Assembly (NCBI RefSeq): GCF_004797125.1
Contig: NZ_CP038810.1
Location: forward strand, 2,542,001-2,606,000
DNA: 64,000 bases
Direction of reading: 5' to 3'
Source of the DNA: Flavobacterium sangjuense
GTDB taxonomy: Bacteria > Bacteroidota > Bacteroidia > Flavobacteriales > Flavobacteriaceae
Below the pieces are notes generated by a model, which did no database searches, was not told the origin of the DNA, and worked only from the letters and a program-made list of their open reading frames with translations. This document shows, one piece after another, positions 15,567 to 23,999 of this stretch. Position 1 is the first letter of the stretch; every line of letters starts with the position of its first letter. A program made the position numbers and the translations under genes.

Positions 15567-18161
15567 CTAAGCCGAGTTTCTGCTGGCATTTGTATTTCCG
15601 AAAAGTGACCTTGTAACCAGTTTTTCATAAGCACTCAGCAATTTTTCGTCACCTTTTTTATGCTTTTTAATTTCATTGATTTGCGACGAAGCATATTGCT
15701 GAATGGTTAACAATGGCAAAACGATTTGCTCTCTCATCGCTATAGAAGCCTTTCCGTCCGGATAGTTTTCCATCAATTCCTTATGTCCGGCAATTTTAAG
15801 CAGTAAGCGTTTGGTTTCTGAAAATTCATCATAGATAATTTGCCAAAATTCACCAAACGAGGGATCGTTTTTCATATAAGCCGTTAACGGAAAATAACTT
15901 TTGGCCAAAGACATTGCTGTGTTTTCTAACAAGGTTCTGAAGAACAAAGAATTGTCGTAGAGATTTTGCACTTTTTCCCATTGGTTGTTGGTTTCAAACT
16001 GTTTCAAAGCTGTTCCAACTCCAAAAAATCCGGGAACATTTTGCTTCATTTGGCTCCACGCGCTCACAAAAGGAATCGCACGCAAATCAGCAAAATTCAA
16101 TTGTTCTGACGCATTTCTCTTTGAAGGACGACTGCCAATATTGGTTTTAGAATAGTATTTTAAAGTACTCATTTCTTCCAAATAAGGAATAAACTTTTCA
16201 TGTGATTTAAAATCTAGGTATTTTTGATAACCGATAGCTGCCAATTCATCAATGATGGCTTTATCGGAAGCTGAAAGATTATTTTCGTCTTTATTAAAAA
16301 CGGCATTTGCTACTCCGGCACTCAACAGATTTTCCAGATTATAACGGCAGGAATCCAATGTTCCAAAATTAGAACTAATGGTTTGTCCTTGAACTGTAAC
16401 CTGTATTTCCTGATTTTCTATAGTCGAGCCTAAAGAGGCATAAAACTTATGTGTTTTTCCACCGCCACGCGCTGGTGGTCCGCCTCGCCCATCAAAGAAA
16501 ATAACTTTGATTCCGTATTTTCGGGAAACTTCAGTAATCATTTCTTTGGCTTTGAATATACTCCAATTGGCCATCAGATAACCACCATCTTTTGTACCAT
16601 CTGAAAAACCAAGCATCACAGTTTGCTTATCTTTTCGGTGTTTAATATGTTTTCGATAAATGGTATTTTTATATAATTGCTCCATGATTTCATGCGCATG
16701 ATGCAAATCGTCAACCGATTCAAATAGTGGCACTATATCAACGGTTGGGTTTTCCCAATCGAGTAAACGGAACATTGCAAAAGTTTCGATAACGTTTAAA
16801 GCGCTTTCGTTGTTACTAATAATATAGCGATTGCAGCCTCTTTCACCATTTTCTTCTTGAATCTTACGCATCAGTTTTATAGTATCCAAAGTAGATCGTG
16901 TAATCTCATTTTCAAAGAAATGATTGCTTAAATCAAAGTGAAGTTTTGAAATAAAATCCATTTTGCCTTCTTCGGAAAGTGTTTCAAAATCTTCCGGAAA
17001 GTAAACTTCTTTTTCTCTTTTCAAAAATGCTGTAATATCATCAAAAACGGCATTGTGTATGCGGCTGTTTTGACGAATATCCAAAGCCGCAAAATGGAAA
17101 CCAAACTCATTTATCTTTTGCAGCAACATATTAATTTCGTCTAAATACAAAGACTGATGATCATTAATTATGATTTGTTTTACAATATTGAGCTCGTTAT
17201 TTAATTCGTCTAAAGAAATAAATAATTCGCCTTGAGAATAAAAAACAGAGCGATACAGTTTGTATTCAATGTTGGCAATAATCTTATCTACTTTGTTGAA
17301 AGTCAGCTTTCTTTTCAGGACTCTGATGTCAAAATAATAGCATTTGAGTATTGAGGTTCGCAAACGTTTAGCGACTTTATCCGTAATTTCTGGTGTTACA
17401 AACGGATTGCCATCTCTATCACCGCCCGGCCAAAAGCCCAAATTAATAATTGAATTTTCTATCGTATTACCATCAAAAATATTTTTCTGCATGTACAGCA
17501 TCATTTCTCCAATAGTTTGATAGAATACATTTTCGAGATACCAAATTAAGCTCACTGCTTCGTCAAAAGGTGTTGGCTTTTCTTTTTTTATGAAAGGTGT
17601 TTTACCTAGTTGGGCCAGCAATTGTTTAATTTGCAATAAATTATTTTGACGAATGGCTTCGGTCAAATCGGTGATGATTCCAAGCACCGAACCAGGATAA
17701 AACTGTGTTGGATGCGCTGTTAGAACCGTTCGAACACTAAAGCTTTCCAGAAAACTGATAAGCTCTTCATGTTTGTCTTTAGCTTCTGATTTTTCTTTGA
17801 TATCGCGCAACGAACCTCTTCCTTCCAAATTATTCACCACCGGAAAAGCCGCGTCTTCAATAGCATCAAAAAGTACAATTTGGCGCTCAACATATTGAAT
17901 AAATCGAAACATTAAATCAATTTTTTCTTCTTCGGCAGCGTTGTCTAAATACTTTTCGGCAAAGAAATCGACTATCTGTTTTGGCGACCAATTCTTTTTA
18001 AAGCCTGCATCACAAACTTCTGCAAACAATGGTAATAACACACCAGTATTATCAATTGAATCAAATGGCAACGTTATAAAAACGCTGTTATAAATATGAT
18101 ATTTTTGTAAAACATTTTGGTTAAAACGCTCAATTTTAGGTAAGGTGTACATGGCTGGCAA
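15567..18161 (-). CDS. ppc: Phosphoenolpyruvate carboxylase
   Basis: Anaplerotic enzyme that carboxylates PEP to oxaloacetate. The 864-residue protein has the catalytic histidine motif TVLTAHPTQ (about residue 152), the PEP-binding motif WPGGDRDGNPFV, the site MLGFSDGTKDGGYLMANW, which replaces the usual SDSxKDAG, and the glycine loop FFDGRGGPPARGGGK. The C-terminus (SLFGNTNASRNSA) departs from the canonical QNTG ending. Start 18161 or 18152 (second ATG) are both possible. The upstream Lrp gene has its own terminator, so ppc is probably its own unit. Confidence 0.95.
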   Translation of the reverse strand: MPAMYTLPKIERFNQNVLQKYHIYNSVFITLPFDSIDNTGVLLPLFAEVCDAGFKKNWSPKQIVDFFAEKYLDNAAEEEKIDLMFRFIQYVERQIVLFDAIEDAAFPVVNNLEGRGSLRDIKEKSEAKDKHEELISFLESFSVRTVLTAHPTQFYPGSVLGIITDLTEAIRQNNLLQIKQLLAQLGKTPFIKKEKPTPFDEAVSLIWYLENVFYQTIGEMMLYMQKNIFDGNTIENSIINLGFWPGGDRDGNPFVTPEITDKVAKRLRTSILKCYYFDIRVLKRKLTFNKVDKIIANIEYKLYRSVFYSQGELFISLDELNNELNIVKQIIINDHQSLYLDEINMLLQKINEFGFHFAALDIRQNSRIHNAVFDDITAFLKREKEVYFPEDFETLSEEGKMDFISKLHFDLSNHFFENEITRSTLDTIKLMRKIQEENGERGCNRYIISNNESALNVIETFAMFRLLDWENPTVDIVPLFESVDDLHHAHEIMEQLYKNTIYRKHIKHRKDKQTVMLGFSDGTKDGGYLMANWSIFKAKEMITEVSRKYGIKVIFFDGRGGPPARGGGKTHKFYASLGSTIENQEIQVTVQGQTISSNFGTLDSCRYNLENLLSAGVANAVFNKDENNLSASDKAIIDELAAIGYQKYLDFKSHEKFIPYLEEMSTLKYYSKTNIGSRPSKRNASEQLNFADLRAIPFVSAWSQMKQNVPGFFGVGTALKQFETNNQWEKVQNLYDNSLFFRTLLENTAMSLAKSYFPLTAYMKNDPSFGEFWQIIYDEFSETKRLLLKIAGHKELMENYPDGKASIAMREQIVLPLLTIQQYASSQINEIKKHKKGDEKLLSAYEKLVTRSLFGNTNASRNSA

Positions 18162-18178
18162 TTTTAAATTAAATTATT

Positions 18179-18212
18179 TAAAAAAACCTCATTCGCCGGA
18201 GAGAATGAGGTT
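18179..18212 (-). terminator. Intrinsic terminator after the Lrp/AsnC regulator
   Basis: Stem AACCTCATTC/GAATGAGGTT followed on the minus strand by a T-run, 27 bp past the regulator's stop codon. Confidence 0.85.
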
Positions 18213-18238
18213 AGAATTATATAACAAAATATTAGTTC

Positions 18239-18721
18239 TTAATCTAATTCCTGGAAAATAGTGTGCATCAAACGTTTTTTGTCGTTAATGCTTTCTTCTA
18301 ATGATATCATCGTTTCGGTTCTGTAAACGCCATCAATATCATCAAGCATAAAGATTACGTCTTTTGCATGTTTCGTATCTTTTGCTCTAATTTTACAGAA
18401 GATATTAAATTTTCCTGTGGTTACGTGAGCTACTGTCACATAAGGTATTTCATTGATTCTTTCTAAAACAAATTTAGTTTGCGAAGTGTTATTCAAAAAC
18501 ACACCAACATAAGCAATAAAAGAATAGCCTAGTTTTTCATAGTCCAATGACAATGATGAACCCATGATGATTCCCTGATCTTCCATTTTCTTCACTCTTA
18601 CGTGCACAGTTCCTGCTGAAATCAACAGTTTTTTGGCAATGTCAGTAAAAGGGATTCTAGTGTTGTCAATCAACATATCCAAAATTTGATGGTCTACTTC
18701 GTCTAATTTAAACTTACTCAT
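18239..18721 (-). CDS. Lrp/AsnC family transcriptional regulator
   Basis: 160 residues. An N-terminal winged helix-turn-helix (DEVDHQILDMLIDNTRIPFT, then DIAKKLLISAGTVHVRVKKM) is followed by a RAM ligand-binding domain (SFIAYVGVFLNN, YVTVAHVTTGKFNIFCKIRA, TMISLEESI). Such proteins bind amino acids and control amino-acid or stress metabolism as oligomers. Neither target nor ligand can be told from the sequence; the ppc gene downstream is separated by a terminator. Confidence 0.92.
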   Translation of the reverse strand: MSKFKLDEVDHQILDMLIDNTRIPFTDIAKKLLISAGTVHVRVKKMEDQGIIMGSSLSLDYEKLGYSFIAYVGVFLNNTSQTKFVLERINEIPYVTVAHVTTGKFNIFCKIRAKDTKHAKDVIFMLDDIDGVYRTETMISLEESINDKKRLMHTIFQELD

Positions 18722-18773
18722 AAAATATTTTTTTATTATAATCTAATGCTAAAGTTCAAAGTGTAAAAAATAG

Positions 18774-19913
18774 TTACTTGATTTGTGCTCCGTTGACTAT
18801 TTTAATACTTCCTAAATAAAAGTTAGCTTTCTTCTCCAAAATCGGAAAATTATTTTCTCCGTCATTATAGGTTTCGCCTTTAGCGTCAATTTCTACATGA
18901 CCAAAATAATTTTCTAAATTATCGACTTGAGCAATCTCTGCTTCAAAAGTTACTTTTCCGTTATTTAGAACTTCTTTGAACTGAGCAGCAAAATTGATAA
19001 TTTTTTTGTTACTATCATAATTTATTTTGACATTTTTATAAACAAAATCATAAAAAACGACTTTATTTTGCGAAATTTTTAGGTAATCGTCGATTTCGTT
19101 GAGAACTATATCGTTTTCGTACAAAAAATTAATTCCCGAAACTAAAGCAATAAAAATATATTTTCTCGTAATTTCCCGTTCATAATCGTTGGCAAAATGT
19201 CCCGCTTCAAAAAGTATGGTTGGTACATTTAAGTATTGAAAAGTATCTCCGACACAATTTAAATTAAACGAATCGTCAAATCGTCCCACTTGATTTGGAA
19301 TAAACTGTTGCAATGTATTGTTCATTGCCACAATAATATTCATAGCTTTTATACGGACTTCGTTGATGTCTCTATTTTCATTAAAGGCTGGCGCTAAAAA
19401 CGAAACTGTGGCTGAGTCTCCATTATCTCCTGCTCCGTAAATGGTTCTTTGGTCGTGAAGATTATAGCAGTAATCAGGTTGGAAAGTTTCAAATGTTTTT
19501 CGCAATACAACGCTTTCCGGTTGGGAAAGATTTTGCGCATCGCGGTTTAAATCTATTCCGTTGGCGTTTTCCCTGGTATATAATTTTGCGCCATCAGGAT
19601 TGAGCATTGGCAGCATGCAAAAGGTAAAATCATTTAAAATAGCATGGCTTTCTTTAGTATTGGAATGCAAAAAATTAATAAAGTCAAACAATGCTTTAGT
19701 AGTTGTTCCTTCGTTTCCGTGCATTTGCGACCACATCAGAATTTTAGTCTTTCCGGTTCCGAATTGTAATTTGTAAATTGGTTTTCCCAAAACAGATTGC
19801 CCAATAATTTCAGCTTGATGCCTTAAAATTAGGGGTTCTATATGCTCTAAAGTGATATAGCGTCCAAAAATTGATTCCTCTTTATACTCTTGATGTAGCT
19901 GCAAATAATCCAT
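18774..19913 (-). CDS. M14 family zinc carboxypeptidase
   Basis: 379-residue metallopeptidase-like protein. The zinc site is visible as MHGNEGT (HxxE, near residue 66) and the later NLHDQRT histidine; DGIDLNRD-like sequence (NGIDLNRDAQN) supplies the substrate-carboxylate arginine, and FEAGHFANDYE carries the likely catalytic glutamate. There is no signal peptide, so it is probably cytoplasmic and might process peptides or cell-wall fragments. The C-terminal 100 residues are a separate beta-rich region. It lies upstream of the Lrp gene with a 52 bp gap. Confidence 0.88.
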   Translation of the reverse strand: MDYLQLHQEYKEESIFGRYITLEHIEPLILRHQAEIIGQSVLGKPIYKLQFGTGKTKILMWSQMHGNEGTTTKALFDFINFLHSNTKESHAILNDFTFCMLPMLNPDGAKLYTRENANGIDLNRDAQNLSQPESVVLRKTFETFQPDYCYNLHDQRTIYGAGDNGDSATVSFLAPAFNENRDINEVRIKAMNIIVAMNNTLQQFIPNQVGRFDDSFNLNCVGDTFQYLNVPTILFEAGHFANDYEREITRKYIFIALVSGINFLYENDIVLNEIDDYLKISQNKVVFYDFVYKNVKINYDSNKKIINFAAQFKEVLNNGKVTFEAEIAQVDNLENYFGHVEIDAKGETYNDGENNFPILEKKANFYLGSIKIVNGAQIK

Positions 19914-19956
19914 AAACTAAATTTACACAAATGTAAGTAACGAAAATCATTTGCAT

Positions 19957-19991
19957 AAAAAAACCTTTGATAAAACTATCAAAGGTTTTTC
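19957..19991 (-). terminator. Intrinsic terminator after the lipoprotein gene
   Basis: Perfect 14 bp stem AAAAACCTTTGATA/TATCAAAGGTTTTT with a 4 nt loop, 23 bp beyond the stop codon at 20014. Confidence 0.88.
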
Positions 19992-20013
19992 TGTAAACGT
20001 TAGGAAAGAAAAA

Positions 20014-21027
20014 TTATTCTCTCAAAAGGTATACACTGCTAACTCCGGCTTCAGCTCGTGAACTTGTTGGAGCATAATTACCGTTCGTCTGTGGCAAATC
20101 AAACGTCAGCAATTTTCCGCCACCGTTCAACCTTTCAGCTACATAAATGGTTTTGGTAAAATTGTCATAAGCCACGTCAACAGGATTTCCTAGAGAAGTT
20201 GCTGCACCATAGATTCTGATTTGTTTTTTCATAGCAATCGTTCCCATATTTGGTGTTTCAGCCAACACGTCAGTAAAACCTTTGATGATGATAAGTCCAC
20301 CATCAGAATCTGAGGTTGCACTTCCCACATCGGACAAAACCATAGTGTTGCTTCTGTTAGCATAAGTAATTCCGTGTGTTCTTACTAAACCTTCGATAGT
20401 AACTCTTTTGGTCGCAGTTATCGCTCCGTCAGCATTAGCAAAGAAATTTTCAAAAACAACTAAATCCGAAGTTAGATCGGCAACCGCGTATAATGTGTTT
20501 CCATCTAAATGGATTCCCCAAGTTTTGAAATTCACCGTATAGCTGTTTAGCAAGCTGATTCCTGTAGCTGTCCTTTGGTAAACCAATAGTTTATTAGTGT
20601 TACCGTTTGCAGCATTTTGGTCTTGGGTTACCACAATTTTATCTCCGGCAACGGCAATTTCTCTGGCATTATTAAAATCGGAAGTACTTGAAGTTCCATA
20701 GCTAAGTGAAGCTGCATTAGCTGCAACCGCTTCGGAAACATCATAATACAATTCGATTTTGTTGTTGGAACGCGAAGCTAAAATAAATTCATCACTATCA
20801 TTAAAATAGTAAGCTCCGTCTGCATCGGTTGACGCTACAGTAAAACTCGAAGTTGTTGAAGTGTTTAAATCAGTAACCGAAACCCTTCCTGTGGTGTTAC
20901 TGGTAGTAAATAATTTAAAATCCTTACTAGCAGAACGGTTTTCCATACTTGCAGAAGAATTAGTGTCGTCAGAACATGAAATCATGAATAAGGACAGCAC
21001 AGCCGATGTTAAAATTGTTTTTTTCAT
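20014..21027 (-). CDS. Lipoprotein, possible beta-propeller
   Basis: 337 residues with a lipoprotein signal (LSLFMISCSDD; lipid-modified Cys 18). The mature part is rich in short strands with repeated patterns such as REIAVAGDKIVVTQD, WGIHLDGNTLYAVADL, HGITYANRSNTMVLSD and VDVAYDNFTKTIYVAE, which suggests a beta-propeller of NHL or lactonase type. No catalytic residues are recognised. Probably anchored in the outer membrane or its periplasmic face. It is followed by a strong terminator and is apparently monocistronic. Confidence 0.75.
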   Translation of the reverse strand: MKKTILTSAVLSLFMISCSDDTNSSASMENRSASKDFKLFTTSNTTGRVSVTDLNTSTTSSFTVASTDADGAYYFNDSDEFILASRSNNKIELYYDVSEAVAANAASLSYGTSSTSDFNNAREIAVAGDKIVVTQDQNAANGNTNKLLVYQRTATGISLLNSYTVNFKTWGIHLDGNTLYAVADLTSDLVVFENFFANADGAITATKRVTIEGLVRTHGITYANRSNTMVLSDVGSATSDSDGGLIIIKGFTDVLAETPNMGTIAMKKQIRIYGAATSLGNPVDVAYDNFTKTIYVAERLNGGGKLLTFDLPQTNGNYAPTSSRAEAGVSSVYLLRE

Positions 21028-21089
21028 TGTAAATAGTTTTATTAGTTATTATTGACTTAACTACTTACGAGAAAACTTTTCAACTGGTT

Positions 21090-21641
21090 TTATGCTTCGA
21101 AACCTCTTTCCGGATTTTTGCCTTTGACATCTTTAAAGAACGGCAAAATAAGTTTCATATCGTCATCATAATTGCCCGTTACCTGAAACGGATTGCCAAC
21201 TCTGACTTCTTTTTTGCCATAATCTAATGCAACCGGAATAATCGGAACATTGGCTTTGAGTGCGATATAATAAAATCCTGTGCGGAGTTCGGTTACCTTT
21301 TTTCGTGTGCCTTCGGGCGATAATGCCAAGCGGAATGTTTCTTGCTTATTGAATACTTCGACAGTTGCATCTACGTTGTTTTTGCCACCGCTTCTGTCCA
21401 ATGGTGCGCCGCCGACACTTCTGAAATAATAACCAAACGGAAAAACAAACAGTTCTTTTTTGCCGACAAAATTGATTTCAATATTCCAGATTCCTCGAAC
21501 TAATAAGGCAATGAAAAAATCAACATTCGCTGTATGCGGAATAACGATGACAACGCACTTTTTGATTGACTCATCAAACGTGCCAAACAATTTCCATCCG
21601 AGTAATCGAAAGAAAATAAATTTATATAGTCGTTGTTTCAT
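21090..21641 (-). CDS. 1-acyl-sn-glycerol-3-phosphate acyltransferase family protein
   Basis: 183-residue PlsC-like acyltransferase for phospholipid or ornithine-lipid synthesis at the inner membrane. The catalytic HX4D box is IPHTANVDFF (residues about 35-44) and the phosphate-binding box is LSPEGTRKKV. It is shorter than E. coli PlsC, as is common for this subgroup. It diverges from the methyltransferase gene at 21793. Acyl donor and acceptor cannot be determined. Confidence 0.88.
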   Translation of the reverse strand: MKQRLYKFIFFRLLGWKLFGTFDESIKKCVVIVIPHTANVDFFIALLVRGIWNIEINFVGKKELFVFPFGYYFRSVGGAPLDRSGGKNNVDATVEVFNKQETFRLALSPEGTRKKVTELRTGFYYIALKANVPIIPVALDYGKKEVRVGNPFQVTGNYDDDMKLILPFFKDVKGKNPERGFEA

Positions 21642-21741
21642 GTGTCTTTATTATTGTTTTTTTATTGTCACATGCAATCGCATTATTTTTATTAGAGTTT
21701 GCTTTGCAAACTTTTAGTTAGTGGCGATGTCACCAAACTTA

Positions 21742-21776
21742 TTTTGCGTAAATTTAGTGTTTCTGTCTTACTTTTG
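21742..21776 (+). promoter_or_regulatory. Predicted promoter of the methyltransferase/channel pair
   Basis: TTTTG, 22 bp spacer, TACTTTTG (exact TAnnTTTG), ending 16 bp before the ATG at 21793. Confidence 0.55.
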
Positions 21777-21792
21777 AGAAAATTATTTATTG

Positions 21793-22455
21793 ATGATTCG
21801 AAAACTGTTTAGCTATTTTATTCCGATTAATGTTCACCAAAAAAACTCTGCGGTAAGCAAATCGCTTGAAGTTACCTGGAACAATGGCGAATTGGTTTTA
21901 GACAGTAAAAGCACTAATTATTCGTATGGAAGCCTACAGCGAATTCTAAGGAAAGGTCTGAAATATATAGGTTTTGAACGCATTCGGAATTTTGAAAACA
22001 TTTTGGTTCTTGGTGTTGCCGGTGGCAGCGTGATTAAAACTTTGGTAGATGAAATCAAATTCAAAGGAAAAATTACCGGTGTTGAAATTGACTCCGCCGT
22101 TATTGATATCGCCAACAGTTATTTTGAATTGGATAAAATTCCGAATCTTGAAATTGTGATTGATGATGCGTTTGAATATGTTTTGAAAACCAAATTAAAA
22201 TACGATTTGATCATCATTGATATTTTTGAAGATACGAATATGCCGAACTTTTTATTTCAGGATTTTTTTATCCAAAGAATCAATTCGCTGCTGAATCTGA
22301 ACGGTTTTATTTTGTTCAATACGATGGTAATTAACAAAAAACAGGAAGAACGCAATCAGATTTACAAATCGAAATTCGGGGGAAACTATTCACTGCGAAT
22401 GTATCCAAAAGTGGAAGTGCATAATGAATTGTTTACCATAAAAAAATTAAGCTAA
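21793..22455 (+). CDS. Spermidine synthase-like methyltransferase-fold protein
   Basis: 220 residues from the ATG (a TTG one codon earlier is less likely). It has a Rossmann fold resembling polyamine aminopropyltransferases and SAM methyltransferases: ILVLGVAGGSVIKTL (glycine-rich cofactor loop, near residue 70), ITGVEIDSAVIDIANSYF (acidic ribose-binding residue) and YDLIIIDIFEDTNMP. The polyamine-binding residues of true spermidine synthases are not obvious, so substrate is open. Its stop overlaps the start of the potassium-channel gene by one base, so the two are translationally coupled. Confidence 0.8.
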   Translation: MIRKLFSYFIPINVHQKNSAVSKSLEVTWNNGELVLDSKSTNYSYGSLQRILRKGLKYIGFERIRNFENILVLGVAGGSVIKTLVDEIKFKGKITGVEIDSAVIDIANSYFELDKIPNLEIVIDDAFEYVLKTKLKYDLIIIDIFEDTNMPNFLFQDFFIQRINSLLNLNGFILFNTMVINKKQEERNQIYKSKFGGNYSLRMYPKVEVHNELFTIKKLS

Positions 22456-23162
22456 TGGGATTTTTCAGAAAATTATTAATCGGACAGGTTTCGCCAATTG
22501 TCATTCCAAAAATTAGTCCCATTCGGAAAAGGATATTAAACATTATATCCATTTGGAATAATGACCATCAAAGTGACAATGGGATTGAAAAAATCTTTCG
22601 CCTCTTTTTATCAATCACCCAATTATTATTTCCCGGAATTTACATCAAAACATTTGCCAATAAAGTAAACCCTGTTTATAAGGACTTGGCTATGGATTTC
22701 TATATTTTGATAAAAGTTACTTTCCCTTTTTTAATACTATATAATCATTGGCAAAAGCATCAAATTTTGATTTATATTTTGGTATATTTATTAATGGAAA
22801 CGGTGCTTTATATTCCAACACTGATTTTTGCATCCGATTTATTTTCTCGTCCGCGTTCCTACAAACGTTCGATGCTATTGTTGTTTTTTAATTACTTAGA
22901 AATTATTATTGCTTTTGGCGTTTTATATACTTTAGGAAACAACATGAATAAACCCTTTGAACATTGGTTTGACCCAATTTATTTCAGTGTTGTCAGTTCG
23001 AATTCAATTGGTTTTGGCGATTATTATCCCATTACAACTTACGGAAAAGTGCTGGTTACTTTACAAGCGATGTTCTTCCTTTCATTTGTGGTTTTGTTTT
23101 TAAACTTTTTTACAACTAAAGTCAAAAGCAAGGGTTATTTTGAAGAAGATAAATTAGACTAA
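22455..23162 (+). CDS. Two-pore-helix-type potassium channel protein
   Basis: 235-residue inner-membrane protein. About four hydrophobic segments are visible (near residues 72-92, 101-122, 140-160 and 192-215). The pore loop VVSSNSIGFGDYYPIT matches the K-channel selectivity filter with SIGFGD in place of the common TVGYGD, just before the last membrane helix. It lacks a C-terminal RCK/TrkA domain, so gating is not evident. It overlaps the upstream methyltransferase-fold gene (TAATG) and meets kdsB tail to tail with a 2 bp gap. Confidence 0.85.
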   Translation: MGFFRKLLIGQVSPIVIPKISPIRKRILNIISIWNNDHQSDNGIEKIFRLFLSITQLLFPGIYIKTFANKVNPVYKDLAMDFYILIKVTFPFLILYNHWQKHQILIYILVYLLMETVLYIPTLIFASDLFSRPRSYKRSMLLLFFNYLEIIIAFGVLYTLGNNMNKPFEHWFDPIYFSVVSSNSIGFGDYYPITTYGKVLVTLQAMFFLSFVVLFLNFFTTKVKSKGYFEEDKLD

Positions 23163-23164
23163 TC

Positions 23165-23890
23165 TTAAAGCAACTTTCTAGCCTGTTCCAAATCTTCAGG
23201 TGTATCAATTCCGATGCTTCCCTGATTGGTTTCAATCATTTTAATTCTCTTGCCAAATTCTAAATAGCGAAGTTGCTCTAATTTCTCTGAAGCTTCGAGT
23301 GATTTCATTGGCAAACGGTAAAAATCTAAAAGTGCCTGCTTGCGAAAAGCATAAATCCCAATGTGCTTCATATATCTAACGCCTGCATTCACATCTCTTG
23401 GATACGGAATTACGGAACGTGAAAAGTACAGTGCAAATCCGTTTTGATCGGTTACAACTTTTACGTTATTTGGATTTTCAATTTCTGATTTGTCTGTTAT
23501 TTCAAACATCAGCGAAGCCAAATCAACTTTGCTATCAAAATCATTTCTGAAAACATCCAACACTTTTGCTAATGGTTCTTTGTTAATGAATGGCTCATCG
23601 CCTTGCACATTCACAACAATATCAACATCCAGATTTTCTACTGCTTCGGCAATTCGGTCGCTGCCGCTTTCGTGTTCTTTGACACTCATGATTGCTTTGC
23701 CCCCATTATTAATGATTTCGTCATAAATCAGAATCGAATCAGTAACCACAAATACATCATCAAATAATCCGGTATTTACAGCCGATTCGTACGTTCTTTG
23801 AATAACGGTTTTTCCACACAAATCCTGCAGCAGTTTGGCGGGAAAACGTGTAGAAGCATAACGGGCTGGAATAACGGCGATGATTTTCAT
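23165..23890 (-). CDS. kdsB: 3-deoxy-manno-octulosonate cytidylyltransferase
   Basis: Activates Kdo with CTP to CMP-Kdo for lipid A/LPS core synthesis in the cytoplasm. 241 residues with the family start [20 protein letters not shown], the nucleotide-binding [12 protein letters not shown], and the substrate motifs [15 protein letters not shown] and [13 protein letters not shown]. Length and order of motifs are normal. Single gene, convergent with the channel gene. Confidence 0.95.
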   Translation of the reverse strand: MKIIAVIPARYASTRFPAKLLQDLCGKTVIQRTYESAVNTGLFDDVFVVTDSILIYDEIINNGGKAIMSVKEHESGSDRIAEAVENLDVDIVVNVQGDEPFINKEPLAKVLDVFRNDFDSKVDLASLMFEITDKSEIENPNNVKVVTDQNGFALYFSRSVIPYPRDVNAGVRYMKHIGIYAFRKQALLDFYRLPMKSLEASEKLEQLRYLEFGKRIKMIETNQGSIGIDTPEDLEQARKLL

Positions 23891-23964
23891 TTTAAAAAAG
23901 TTGCAAAATTTAATAGTGGCTAAGTTACTAAGTATTTTTAAATAAAAATATTGAATGTTTTTTG

Positions 23965-23972
23965 TAGGTTTG
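23965..23972 (+). promoter_or_regulatory. -7 element before the PNGase F-like gene
   Basis: TAGGTTTG, an exact TAnnTTTG match, 27 bp before the ATG at 24000. No TTG is found at the ideal -33 spacing. Confidence 0.4.
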
Positions 23973-23999
23973 TAGACAACAACAACTAACTACTTTAAA

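Noticed and set aside
20014..21027. Assignment of the lipoprotein as a lactonase or esterase
   Set aside because: The beta-propeller look alone does not show catalytic residues; kept as unknown function.
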